This document shows positions 37,770 to 49,464 of a DNA stretch of 64,000 nucleotides, piece by piece. Within the stretch, counting starts at the first letter, position 1. Each line of letters starts with the position of its first letter. Source of the stretch: Tolypeutes matacus. Lineage: Eukaryota; Chordata; Mammalia; Cingulata; Chlamyphoridae. The notes below the pieces were generated by a model, which was given only the letters and a program-made list of their open reading frames with translations, searched no databases and was not told where the DNA came from. Made by a program: the position numbers and the translations under genes. The stretch lies in contig JAKSZT010053928.1 in assembly GCA_026826555.1 (NCBI GenBank), forward strand, positions 36,937,060 to 37,001,059, read 5' to 3'.

Positions 37770-39140
37770 ATGGGCAGCTTCTCAAGCATTCCAGCAGACT
37801 TCCCATTGGGGTGTCTTCCTTCTCAGGTATTGGGACAACCTGCCTACTCATGGTCTAAAAACGAAGAGGATAATCTCTTCCTGCCACATCATGTGGCCTC
37901 AGTACAGCCAAGAATGGCCTCTGTATGGGACCTTGAATTCCAATTAAACCTGTGTAAGAGGGAACGGGGGACAGTCAGGTGTGAGGGCCAGAGACCGTGT
38001 GGTCATATGTCTCCTCAATGGGATGAGGAAGTGTGCTACGAAACCAGCCAATTATAATAAAGTCAAGGAAATTACTCAGACAGAACCTAAAAACCCAGCA
38101 TTATTTTAAGGAAAGCTGGTAGAGGCAATAAAAATACCCTCTGGTAGATTCTGACTCTAGAGAACAGATCCTCCTAGGAACTCTGTTAGCCAATCTGCCT
38201 CATATCTTTAGGAAGCTGCAAAAACTTTCTCTGGGAGCCCAAATGTCCATTAACTCCCTTTTAGAAACAGCCTTTTGTTACCAGGTTTAGTCTAGGTTCT
38301 TGACTTATGCTGCAGAAATGAATTTCAAAGCATGTCACGTTAGGCCAGCAATTTATTAAGGTAGGGAGAGAAGAGAAATGGGAGAAAATAACAGATCACG
38401 GGTCCCTGGTAGAGAGGAAGGGGCTGAAAAGTGATAAAGAGGACTGATTTATAGACTACAATTTCCCATTATAGATTATAAATGCCCAAGTTTTACTTGC
38501 ACGTTGATCTGTGCAGGGGAACACGGAGAGAGCAGGACCGAGAACAGCAGCAGGGCCGAGAGCAAAAGGGCCGAGAAAGGCTTTGCGCCTGCTTTTTAAA
38601 CTATTAATTATCCCACCTCTTTGCTAATGGCATGGGAGGAGTCCCAGGTATTTGCTGCTTTGATTGATTACCCTACCCATCAATCCCCCAGGAGGGCCCA
38701 ATTATAGGGCCTCTGAAGACTATTAGGGGCTTCTCCTAGCTTCCAGGAGAAATCTCCCGAGTGTCTTCCAGCAGCCATCTTGGGTTATTGATGTCCACAT
38801 GGTTCCAAATCTATCTATTGATTCCCTATCTTACTAGCCTGCTTCACTTTGCAGGTTTAAACAATCAAGACCAAGCCACCCAAGGAGAAGCAGGTGAGGA
38901 GGGGCAGGCATAGGGCCCAGAAATAGGCTCACCTTTTAACTGCCACTGTTAAAGGCACCCTGTCATCTCAGAGCCACCTGAATTTAAGCTTTCATGTCAG
39001 CAGGAATCTGCTTCAAATGTGGAAGTGGGCTCCTGGCCCCAAGCTGCCTTGCCCACTGGGACCCTCCAGGGCCTTGCCCCAGGGGAGAACAGAAGGGCCC
39101 TGAAGCCACATGTGAGTCATCAACTGGTGGGAACCTCCAG
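37770..39140 (+). pseudogene. gag: Proviral gag remnant (matrix start, capsid part, eroded zinc knuckles)
   Basis: Gag is the structural polyprotein. The start at 37770 encodes Met-Gly, the myristoylation signal of gammaretroviral matrix, followed by a Ser/Pro-rich stretch typical of class-I gag N-termini; the frame is soon broken. Capsid-like sequence is recognisable at about 38150-38275, where it is interrupted by a minus-strand solo LTR (38276-38846) and then resumes. A nucleocapsid-like C-x2-C segment lies at ~39010-39020, with a second cysteine-rich block to ~39100; key His and Cys residues of the knuckles are lost. The total retained length is well below a usual gag. It cannot encode a functional protein. 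Confidence 0.65.
38276..38846 (-). mobile_element. Solo LTR (class I) inserted in gag, minus strand, TSD CTTT
   Basis: 571 bp with TG...CA-type termini (plus-strand TGTTACC...GCTTCA) flanked by CTTT at 38272-38275 and 38847-38850. On the minus strand a TATA-like TTTAAAAAG lies near 38600 and AATAAA lies at 38357-38352, with the expected spacing. It is unrelated in sequence to the host provirus LTRs. It is a recombination product of a second provirus. Confidence 0.8.
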
Positions 39141-39229
39141 TGACCCTTGACGTGGCAGGTAAGATCATTAATATCTTAATTACATGGGAGCCACTTACTC
39201 GGTCCTGACCTGCCACTCCAAACCTCTCT

Positions 39230-39430
39230 AGCTTAGGTTGTGCCTAATAAAGGAAGTGGATAGGGAATCAACATGGAGGCCTTTTGCTAAACCTCTCCCC
39301 TGCCTCCAGCCCATGATTAAAAAGTTCCTGGAGAATTACCTCCTCATTTCTTGCCAATCCCCTTGCAACATTCCAATCCTTCCAGGGAAAATGCCTACAG
39401 GAGTTTACCCCTTGGGAGAGATAGCTAAAG
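39230..39430 (+). pseudogene. pol: Proviral pol remnant (reverse-transcriptase N-terminus)
   Basis: A short open stretch (part of 39238-39498) resembles the beginning of gammaretroviral reverse transcriptase, where a Leu/Pro-rich segment leads into a CQSP motif and an ILPxK-like turn. Reverse transcriptase copies the viral RNA into DNA. Only the N-terminal fingers portion is recognisable; no protease, YxDD catalytic motif, RNase H or integrase is found downstream before unrelated sequence begins. Protease and most of pol must have been deleted. Clearly dead. Confidence 0.6.
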
Positions 39431-39639
39431 GAGATGCAGCCCCACATCATGACTCTTGGGAGGCAGGACTTCCCTGGATCCCTCGGATCCATTCATAGAA
39501 GCTACCCAGGGATTTTCCTGGAGGAACAAAGCTGGAAGTTTCAGCATGAGGTTTCTGCCACGGAGAGAAACTGGGTGCTTTGCAAAGGTGATTTTAAAGT
39601 TGGGACTTTCCCTATGCTAAGTGTGTAAAATTCTTCTGT

Positions 39640-39870
39640 TCTAATCTGTGCTTACTTTAAATTTGTCGGTCAACTTTAATTTTGTGACCAGCTTATTAGT
39701 TTCACCCTTAGACTTGAGCTATTGTGATGGTAATCCTAGACTAACCTTTGTTTATGGTTACTTCAAATCAAGCCTCACCCTCCTGTATGCCTGTTATTGG
39801 GATGGTAATTCTAAACTGAGTTTGCCTTTACTTGTGGTTATTTCAGAATTGGCCTCACCTTTGTATTGGT
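39640..39870 (+). repeat. Imperfect 75-bp tandem repeat
   Basis: Two units with period 75 start at 39721 ('attgtgatggtaatcctag') and 39796 ('attgggatggtaattctaa'), with a possible weaker unit before. Because 75 is a multiple of three, the open frame at 39648-39872 shows two related 25-residue blocks. Origin and function unknown. Confidence 0.6.
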
Positions 39871-40055
39871 AACTACTCTATTCTACTCTGCTTGAATCCA
39901 TGGAAATTTCTGTACCCCATGGCTTGGGGGGTTGGGGGAAGGCAAATTTGAGACACCTCTATCTCTGGTCCTTCCCCTGGTGTTAATAACACTGCTTTCT
40001 CTCATGACTGCAGGTGTGAACTCTAATTTACCTATTCCAGGCAAGAGCCAGAGGG
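39871..40055. other. Unassigned proviral or inserted sequence
   Basis: No match to gag, pol or env and no repeat recognised. 40190-40480, after the SINE, is likewise unassigned. Confidence 0.4.
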
Positions 40056-40069
40056 ACCCCATGACCTTT

Positions 40070-40176
40070 TTTTTTTTTTTTTTTTTTTTTTTTGAGGTAC
40101 CAGGGCTGTGTATTGAACCCAGGACCTTGTATGTGGGAAGCCGGCACTCAACCACTGAGCCACATCAGCTCCCCTA
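40070..40176 (-). mobile_element. Short DAS-type SINE, minus strand, perfect TSD
   Basis: A poly(T) run of about 27 bp (the A-tail) precedes a reversed tRNA-like monomer ('cactgagccacatcagctcc' at the head end). The target duplication ACCCCATGACCTTT flanks it (about 40056-40069 and 40177-40190). Confidence 0.9.
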
Positions 40177-40484
40177 ACCCCATGACCTTTGAGGAAATTG
40201 ATGCCTGGTGAAATCCTCAGCCTTTAGGGTAGGATGTCCACTGTTCCAGTCCAGCAGCTACCGAAGTCCTGTTATTATCCAAGGATTGGGGATTGGGGGT
40301 CCTCTCATCCCAAGCATCAAGGATCCTGAAAGCAGCTGGTCATGAGAGAAACCAGTGTTCCCTGACACTTCAAAGACCTCAGTAAGTATATACTGGAATT
40401 AGTGTTGCCCATCCAAGTTCTGTCAAAGTCAAAATGGGAAATAAGCAGAGCTCTGAAATAAAGGAAAATGATATAGATTGTATT

Positions 40485-42165
40485 TTATTTTTACTTTTAT
40501 TTATTTATTTTTTTAAAGATCCTTAGATTATACAAATGTCACATAAAAAATATAGGGGATTCCCATTTGCCCTGCTCCCAACTCCTCCCATATTTCCTCC
40601 CATTAACAACATCCTTCATTAGTGAGGTACACTCATTGTAATTGAGGAACACATTTTGGAGCATTGCTACTAAGCTTGGATTAAAGTTTACATTGTAGTT
40701 TACACTCTCTTCCACCCAATTCTGTAGCTTATGGCAAGATGTATAATGGTCTGTCTCTGTCATTGCAATGTCATTCAGGACAATTCACAAGTCTCAAAAA
40801 TATCCCCATATTACACCTGTTTTTCCCTCTCTCTGCACTCAGAACCTCCAGTAGCCACTGCCTCCACATCAATGATATAATTTCTTCCATTGCTAGAATC
40901 ACACTAAGTCTATATTAAGTAAATCTACTGTAGTCCATAGTTCATTCCCCAATCCTGAGGATTCTGGGATGGTGATGTCCACTCCACCTCTAATTGAGAG
41001 GGGGCTGTGATCCCATAGGGCTAATGGATGGAACCCTCTTGCTTGCAAGTTGTAGACTCTCTTGGTTCCTTGATATGGTAGTTGTCCATCATCACCTCCA
41101 TGTTAGTTGTCCTGGGTGAGACCAATGAACTGGAGAGTAGTTGTTGCAACTCTGTTGAGATTCAGGGCCCAGCTGGCACATGGACAGCCCAAAGATTTAA
41201 GTCTCTTGGATGTACACCTACCAACTCTAGTACTAATTATAGGTTCAAATAGAAGGAGAGAAGAACCATGTGTAGGGAAATCACAACTGAGTCCACCTCT
41301 GTCATTCTGGGGAGGATAAATACTGAAGAAGGGCCCACTGGCAAGGCACCAAACTCAAGAGCTACCTGCTCTGACTATAGTGTCGATGTCTCCAGAGCCT
41401 TCAGGAGCCCTGCTATTTGGGGTATTATCTACTTTGGCTGTCAAAGAGATCCTGCCGAGACGTGCATAAGCATAACCTCTGGAATGATCTCCCTCAACAC
41501 TTTGAAGTCTCATTTGTCTTTACATTTTCACTCTTTTGGTCAAGGTCTTTTTCCAGTTGCATTGCTAGTTGGTGCTTGGTAGTAATTCATCAGTGCCAGG
41601 GAGGCTTATCCCCAGAAGTCATGTTCCATGCCAGGGGTGGCTGGGGGAAAGGTAATGTTTTTACATACTGAATTCAACTTAGAGAGAGGCCACATTTCAG
41701 GAACAAAGTGGCTCCCAGGAGGCAACTCTTAGGCACCCTATGATACTAGGCTAAGTTTTAATTTAAGAGTAAAAGTTCATAAGCCCAGTCACCAATACGA
41801 AGAGCCCGTCAATGGACCATCCTCCTTCACTAGTCATTGTCCCTATACTTGGGGGATTCTTGTTGATCAATTAGAGAATGTGGCAAAGTTCCCCAGGATG
41901 GGGATTTGATATTCTTTCAGTTATTGTGTGAATCTCCACCCACCGTGACAATGCCGCATGAATATCTGAACACAATTATATGCATTATATGTATGCCCAG
42001 GTGAGCTCCCTCCCATGTATCCCCTGTCACTGATACCTCACACCAATGATCCTCCCCTGCAACAGTTGTAACCCTTCTGTGTTCCAAAACTTCTTCAAAA
42101 ATGAGCCAAGAAAATAGTCAAATACAATTATTAAGAAAATGAAATAATGATAGTTTTAAAAATAT
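40485..42165 (-). mobile_element. L1 3' UTR fragment, minus strand (xenarthran-style)
   Basis: A T-rich start (tail) is followed by 'ataggggattcccatttgcc' and a ~1.65-kb sequence whose reverse complement matches the plus-strand fragment at 55735-56425 ('gaatgacattgcaatgacag', 'gtaaactacaatgt'). Its start also parallels that of the next L1 at 42300. No coding region is retained, so the copy is truncated within its 3' UTR. ORFs at 41107-41671 are fortuitous. Confidence 0.65.
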
Positions 42166-42228
42166 GAAATAAAATTTTTAAAAAAATTTTAAATAAAAAT
42201 TTGGGATAATAAAATATGACAAAAAAAT

Positions 42229-45200
42229 TTTTTTTGATAGTTTGCCTTTCAGCCCTGTAAGATCTGTTGTCCTATATGTACAGTGACATTTTCTTCCATT
42301 TATTCCCCCAGTGTCTTACTTTTTAAAAATTTTGTCCTCAAAGGAGTTTCAGGTTACAGAAAAGTCACGTACTGGATACAGGGGACTCCCATATATCAAA
42401 CATCCTTCCCCTTTTCCCCCATTAAAAACATTTTATATGTGGATGGTACGTTTGTTGCAACTGATGTACAAATACTGAAACATAGCTACCAACCATGGTA
42501 AATGGTTTACATTATGGTTTACATTTTGGACCATACACTTTTGTAAACTTTGATGCAATTCAGCATGGCCTGTATCCATCATAGCAAGATCATGTAGAAC
42601 ACTTCCATCTTCCCCAAAATGCCCCCTGTTCCATCTATTCTATTCCTCTCTCCCCATCAACCTCAGGACCCTTGGCAACCACCAGGCTTCACTCCTTGAA
42701 GAACAAGATTCATAGTTACTTGCAACAACACTGAGGGCTTGAGACACTGGTCTGGCCTCCCCTATTAAGCACCGCCCATGCTCTCAAGAGACTCCTGCCC
42801 CTCTATTTGAAAACATAGCAGGCCTTCCCAGGATGGGAGCCCAACACCTTCCCGCTCATTATGTGGGTCTCCACCCATTGATATAACACATTAAGGCAAG
42901 ATAAACACTCACACACTCCATAGAAGCCTGCCCCAGGTTTGCCCTGTCCTGAATGCTCCCCACATCCAACACCCCAAACCAGCTACCCTCACTTGCCCTA
43001 TTGACAAAAGAACATTCCCAGCATTGTAGTTTCAACCATGTACTTGCCAATCCCCAGTGTTCAACTGCTCCCCCCCCCAGTTCCATGGACAGTCCAACTC
43101 ACCATCCCCATCCCAACCCCCTGACAAACCAGTACCGCCAAACCTAAAAGTATCATTACACCACTATCATGTCCCTCCACTGTACAACTACACACTTGCG
43201 CCTTATCATATATTTTGCCCATATGGGCATTGGCTCACAACCTTCTTCTCTCTTTCTATTTCCTGTAAACCTATCTTCCAGACTCTAGCTCTCTGAGTCT
43301 GCTTAAGTTGCTTAATTCACATCAGTGAGGTCATGTAAGATTTGTCCTTTGGTGCCTGACTTGTTTCACTTAACATAAGATCCTCAAGTTTCATCCATGT
43401 TATTCTGTGTGTTAATACTGTATTCCTTCTTACAGCTGAGTACTATTCCATTGTATGTATATACAATAATTTGTTTATCCATTCACCTGTTGAAGGGCAT
43501 TTAGGTTGATTCTAACTTTTGGCTATAGTGAACGATGCCACTAAGAACACTGGTGTGCATATATCTGTTCATGTCCTTGTTTTCAGTTCTTCTGGGTATA
43601 TACCCAGCAGTGGAATTGCTGGATCATATAGCAGTTCTATAGTTAGTTTTCTGAGGAACTGCAAAACTGTCCTCCACTGTGGCTGTACCATTCTACATTC
43701 TGACCAGCAGTGGATGAGTGTTCCCATTCCTCCACATCCTCTCCAAAACTTGTAGTCCTCTGTTTTTTTTAATAGCTGTCAGTCTAATGGGTGTAAGATG
43801 ATATCTCATTGTAGTTTTGATTTACATTTCCCTAATAGCCAGTCAGGTTGAGCATGTTTTCATGTGCTTTTTAGCCATTTGTATTTCTTTTTTGGAGAAG
43901 TATCTATTCAAATCACTTGCCCATTTTTTTAATGGGTTGTTTGTCTTTTTATGTTCAAGATGTAGGATTTCTTTGTATATGCTGGATATTAGGCTTCTAT
44001 CAAATATATGATTACCAAATATTTTCTCCCATTGAGTAGGCTGCCTTTTTACTTTCTTGACAAACTCCTTTGAGGTGCAAAAGTTTTTAATTTTGAGGAG
44101 GTCCCATTTATCTATTTTATCTTTCATTGATCATGCTTTGGGTATAAAGTTCATTAAACCATTTCCTAATACAAGATCCTGCAGATGCTTTCCTACATTA
44201 TCTTTGTTTGGCTTTGGTATTAGGTGATGTTGGCATTATAGAATGTATTAGGCAATGTTCCCTCTACTTCTATTTTTTGGAAGAGTTTAAGCAGGATTGG
44301 TGTTAGTTCTTTCTGGAATGTTTGGTAGAATTCACCTGTGAAACCATCTGGTCCTGGACTCTTCTTAGTTGGGAGACTTTTGATGACTAATTCTATCTCG
44401 TGACTTGTATTTGGTCTGTTGAGTTCATCAATTTCTTCTTTTGTCAATGTAGGCTTCTTGTGTGTTTCTAGAAATTTGTCCATTTCCTCTAAATTATCCA
44501 TCTTGTTGGCATATAATTTTTCAAAGTATCCTCTTATGATACTCTTTATTTCTGTGGGGTCAGTGGTGATATCCCCTTCCTCATTTCTTATTTTATGTAT
44601 TTGCATCTTCTCTCTTTTTTTTTCCTTTGTTAGTCTAGCTAAGGGTTTGCCAATTTTATTAATCTTCTTAAAGAACCAGCTTTTGTTTTTGTTTTTGTTT
44701 TTATTTTCTAGTGATTTATTATTTTGATTTCATTTAGTTCTGCTCTAATCTGTTATTTCCTTTTTTCTACTTCCTTTGGGGTTAGTTTGTGGTTCTTTTT
44801 CTAATTCCTCCAGGTGTGCAGTTAGGTCTTTGATTTTAGCTCTTTCTTATTTTTTAATATAGGTATTTATGGCTATGAATTTCCTTCTCAGTACTGCTTT
44901 TGCTGCATCCCATATCTTTGTGCTTAATCTGGTTCTCTGCCCCTTACTGATTTCCAGCTTCACTCCATTGTGGTCAGAGAAATTACTTTGTATAATTTTG
45001 ATCTTTCTGAATTCATTGAGAGTTGTTCTGTGGCCTAGCATGTGGTCTGTCCTGAAGAATGATCCATGTGGACTTGAGAAAAATGTATAACCTGCTGTAT
45101 TTGGGTGTAATGTTCTGTATATGTCTATTAGGTCCAGGTCCTCTAATGTATTATTAAAATTCTTTTTTTCTTTATTGATTCTCTGTGAAGATGTTCTGTC

Positions 45201-46064
45201 TAATGGTGATAATGATATATTAAAGTCCCCACTATAATTGTAGAGGCCTTTATTTCTCCACTTAGTTTTTCCAGTGTTTGCCTCATGCATTTTGAAGTGC
45301 CCTGGTTCGGTGCATAAAAGTTTATGATTGTTCTTTCTTCTTGGTAGATTATCCCTTTTATTAATATATAGTGTCCTTCTTTGTCTCCTACTATAGTTTT
45401 GCATTTAAAGTCTATTTTGTCTGATATTAGTATAGCTACTCCCACCTTTTTTTGGCTATTGTTTGCTTGTAAAATTGTTTTCCAACCATTTACTTTCAGC
45501 CTCCTTGCATGCCTGGGTTTAAGGTGAGCTTCTTGTAGACAGCATATAGATGGGTCATATTTCCTTATCCATTCTGCCAATCTGTGTCTCTTAACTGGTT
45601 TGTTGTTTACTCCATTAACATTCAATGTTATTACTGTCAAGGAATTAATTACATTAGCCATATTTTCTTTGGGTTTATGTATGCTAAATGTTGTTTTTAT
45701 TTCTTTTCATCATTTTAGTTGTTCTTACACTCTCCTCCAACTCTCTCCTGTGTTTTCTTTTTGACCTGTAGTATTTCTTGAAGTGCAGGTTTCTTATTAA
45801 CATATTCTCTTAACTTCTGTTTATCTGTGAATATTTTGAGCTCTCCCTCATTTTTGAATACCAGCTTTGCTGGATAGAGAATTCTTGGCTGGAAGTTCTT
45901 TTTTCTTTAACACCTTAACTATGCCATACTGCTACCTTCTTGCCTCCATGGTTTCAGATGAGATATCAGCACTTAATCTTATTGAGCTTTCCTTGTATGT
46001 GATGGTTCGCTATTCTCTTGCAGCTTTCAGTATTTTCTCTTTGTCTTGAGCATTGGACAATTTG
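42229..46064 (-). mobile_element. Internally deleted L1, minus strand
   Basis: Runs from its 3' tail (~42229) through a ~1.1-kb 3' UTR (to ~43370) and the ORF2 remnant to a truncated 5' end near 46064. It is a later insertion than the provirus that contains it and is better preserved than the L1s at 3 kb and 17 kb. Confidence 0.8.
43380..45661 (-). pseudogene. L1 ORF2 remnant: EN and RT N-terminus joined to C-terminus
   Basis: ORF2p supplies endonuclease and reverse transcriptase for L1 target-primed insertion. Starting at 45661 the EN domain shows NVNGV, LQEAH, YAPN, then GDFN and RTDHMLG in a second frame, so several catalytic positions are recognisable but the frame is shifted near 45300. 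At 44606-44220 an RT fingers segment with KKSPGPDGF is open. The frame then jumps near 44170 directly to the C-terminal region (IDKWDLLK, RQPTQWEKIF at 44127-43843). About 2 kb encoding the RT palm, FADD-type catalytic motif and thumb is missing. The element cannot mobilise itself. Confidence 0.8.
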
Positions 46065-48285
46065 ACAAGGAGCTGGTAGGGAGAATGATGTCTGCCCTCC
46101 ACTCAGTTAGATACAATTCACCAGGAGTTTTATCCTTGCTTGATATATTGGGGATGGGGCAGGGGTGCCCTTCCTGGCAGCCAGGAGGTTTAATAATGCA
46201 TGATTACTTGTTTTGGCTTCTTTGTCTTTCTGACCCTCACTCTTCTGGGAGTTGTGAAGCAGTATCCTGGTTTGCTGTACCTCAAATCAGGTCCCCAAAG
46301 CAGCATCTGGTTCTTTCTCTGTTATTTTAGTGAGAGCTGAGCCTTATCTGCCTAACTCATCAGCCCCACTTAAATCATTGGGAACAATTTGGTTATAAGC
46401 CAATAAATAAAAAACAAAATTCTTATGCAAAACTGCATGGTCACAGTGCAGATTAAAATGATCAGAAATAGCCTTCAAAGAGAACTTTTGAATATAATGT
46501 CATTTTACAGTTAAATTATTTTGGAAGAGGATGAAAATTGATAAGTAACATTAGTGAGTTGTATGCTTTTGTTTCTAACTATTTGTGTCTGTCTATTTGT
46601 TCAGTGTATATTTTTATACATCAGAATGGTAATACAAATTCCCCTTTGACTGACTAATACAGAGCTCTACTCAAAGTGTTAAAAGAAAATTAAATGAGCA
46701 CTTATACATATCAATGAATATTCCTGGAGCCCAAATTAAAGAAGCTAAGCAGGATGGAAGGTCATAAAGAAATCTGAATATAGAAACTATTGGGAGAGAA
46801 AAAAGTTTTTCCTAAGCTCATTAACCTATCCAGCCTCCAGGGCCTCCTTCTTTTTGCAAGAGCTATGGGGGAAGGGCTACGTGTGACAAGATAAGGAAAT
46901 GTAAGTTTAGCTTAAACTCTTATCTACTAGGCCCGGGAATTAAGAATCATCATTTGTCCTGTAATTTCCCAATTTAAACCTTTTATCAGCTTTAAAATGA
47001 GAGTATATAATAATCCAATCGTCAAATTTCAGTAAGTAAAGGAAAAAGTCCTTCAAAGCTATGGAAAGATCTTTTCTAAATTATGATTTTAAAAAATTAA
47101 ATAATTATAATATATTTCAGAACCTAGAGTCAGTATGCTTTTAAGTTTTTTCATAATTTTAGAATTTTCTATGTGGTTATGGTTGGTTATAGGACATTCG
47201 CAAAAGCATTTTCTAAACTGAAGTATTTAAGTGGTCAATTCCAGGAAGCCATTATTAATTAGAAACCTAAACTGATATTAATAACAAAAAGTAACTTCAT
47301 AACAAGGAAACCGGTCAGAGGCCTCCTCAATCTGCATATTACAGTGGTGGTAGGGGAAAGATAATCTTGATTCCATTCAGAATCTTAGGTTTACATGAAA
47401 TAATGAAGAAAGTGTTTTTTTCCTGTACCGCTAAAGTAAACTATCTATAAATTAATATAATCATAGTAAAGGTATAGAAGTAAAAAGTAAAGTACTAAAA
47501 TAGTTAAGTTCATTTGATATGTTATAAACTGCATTGGAAGTATTTAGAAAGTATATAAAAATTAAAAGAGGCTTCAGTATTGAGAAACTCTCTTGTGCAT
47601 TCAAATAAGATCCCTAGTGCCCTTCATGGTGCCTCTCCATTTGATACTGGCTAGGTCAGTCATGACCTCTTAAACAATAAAAGTATCTACCACATCTCTG
47701 GATATGCTTCTGAAGTGGATGGAGAGAATTGCAGTTTGGACTCCTGTAGCAGCTGGCAATGGCTCGATATGGCAGATATAAAATGGACATTGCCTCCTGG
47801 CTGGCTCTCTTTCATAGTGCTGAAAGGTACTATGCACCAGGTCAGTGAAACACCGGAGCTTCCCTCCAAGGGCCAACAGTGCTGCAGCATGTTGGCTGTG
47901 TTAAGGACATACCAACTGGAGCAATAATGACCAGAATAATGTGAGTAGAACATAAACAAACACAATTGGCATTTAAGCCTGCTCCCACGGAGAAACACCA
48001 TGTATGGTATTGTGAACCTGGAGCTTAGATCTATTAACTGCAGCTCAAAGAGGAACTTGTGCATTGATTAGCATTAAGTACTGTACCTATATGCCTGATG
48101 AATATGATAATATCTCTTCTATTCTGGATCATATGTAGAAGAATATTCGACATGATAAAAGTCTTGCTAAACATAATTCATTTTCTAAGTTGTTAAGGAT
48201 GTGCCTATAAGATAAATGAATGGCTCTCTTAAGTACTGTCTTTATTTTGCTTTCCAATGCTTATCTTTTTGTCTTTGTGAGTTTA
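46065..48285. other. Unassigned internal sequence, possible LTR end
   Basis: Lies between the L1 insertion and env. 46560-46660 ends in 'cccctttgactgactaatac', very like the LTR end at 1103-1121, so a MaLR-like LTR fragment is possible. The rest, including open frames at 46046-46330 and 47687-48064, shows no motif I recognise. Some may be decayed pol or env surface-subunit sequence. Confidence 0.4.
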
Positions 48286-48289
48286 TGTC

Positions 48290-48940
48290 CTAGGCATAAT
48301 TGCCACCATGGGAACTGGAGTTAGAAGTTTATACCAAGCCCAGAAGGTCTACTACAATCTCTCCCTAGAGTTAACTAACAGCATAGAAGAAACTAGCCAC
48401 ACCTTAGAAGCCCTTTGCCACTGTGGTGCTGCAAAATCGCAGAGGCCTAAACATGCTAACAGCAGCACAGGGAGGAACGAATCTGCATGTTCCTCAAGGA
48501 GGAATGCTGTTTCAATGTAAATAGCTCTAGAACAATCCTAGACAGCATTTGAAACCTACAAGATCAAGCCCATCAATATTGGGAGGATGTAGCCTCTGGA
48601 GGCACCAAACCTTTCTCATTCCCAGGGTCTAGTATGTAATGGCTAACCCCCCTTCTGGGGATGCTTACCACCATCTTCATCTTCTTACTCTTTTAGTAGG
48701 ACCATGTATTGTCAAAATTCTCATTTTATTTCTTCCAGAATCAACGCCTTCCAAGATATTAGTCCTGTGGGGATTTCATCTAGTTTCAACCATGGTGCCA
48801 GACCAGCCTTCCCTCAACCTCAGTAGAAGAGCCAGAAAGTTTCACACCAAATCAGGCAGGGACTACTGGCCCTAACCAGCAGAAAGGAGCTGACCATTGC
48901 CCTTTAGTTCCCTCTTAAGCATAAGGGTGTAAACTCTCTG
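48290..48940 (+). pseudogene. env: Proviral env remnant (transmembrane subunit)
   Basis: Env is the envelope glycoprotein; this part is its membrane-anchored subunit. From 48308 an open stretch resembles the heptad-rich ectodomain, then after a frameshift (about 48420) the conserved region normally preceding the disulfide loop is recognisable. A hydrophobic membrane-span segment follows at about 48680-48740 in yet another frame, with a short cytoplasmic tail before the purine tract at ~48940. The surface subunit and fusion peptide were not identified. At least two frameshifts and several stops make it non-functional. Assignment rests on order and similarity to class-I ERV envelopes. Confidence 0.65.
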
Positions 48941-48950
48941 AGGGGCAAGT

Positions 48951-49464
48951 TGAGACAGATTAATATTGGAGAAAAAGGGAGGACAGCTGGGACCCATGGC
49001 TGTGAGACCCAACCCGGAAACCCCCTGAGGGAAGACCGCTACTAAGAAAATGTTAGAAAGACCCCACTAAGACACTGGGCTCAAGAGGAAGACCCAGATA
49101 ACTCCAAACAGGCCTCCCCATTGGTCCTGGATAACTCCAAACAGAAAGTCCTCCTCATTGGTCCCCTGAGAGCTAACAGGTGGGGATCATAAGCAACCAA
49201 TCAGAACAGCAAACACCTGGGGCCCCTCCCCAACATTAGGAAAAAGGAGGAGGAAAGGTCTTTAAAAGGCCTACCTCAGGGCCCCCCACACACACATCTA
49301 ACCCTGTAGCTTGCCTACACCCATGTCTCAGTGTGTACTTCTCCTTTTTCTTGTTTCTTAATAAACTCTTTACTCCCTTGCCTACTCTATGGCATGTCTT
49401 TAAATTCCTTTATGTGACATAAACAAGAACCTAGAAGCCCAGAACCCAGAGTGGTCAACTAACA
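48951..49464 (+). mobile_element. Provirus 3' LTR
   Basis: About 514 bp, TGAGACAG...ACTAACA. It contains CCAAT at 49197-49201, TTTAAAAGG at 49261-49269 and a clean AATAAA at 49360-49365. Purine-rich GAGGGGCAAG lies just upstream. TTAT follows at 49465. Confidence 0.85.

Noticed and set aside
41107..41671. Overlapping ORFs of 70-104 codons
   Set aside because: They lie on the strand opposite to an L1 3' UTR fragment, which is non-coding.
47687..48064. 125-codon minus-strand ORF
   Set aside because: Antisense to the provirus, no motif, and overlapped by other equally open frames; not supported as a gene or as env.
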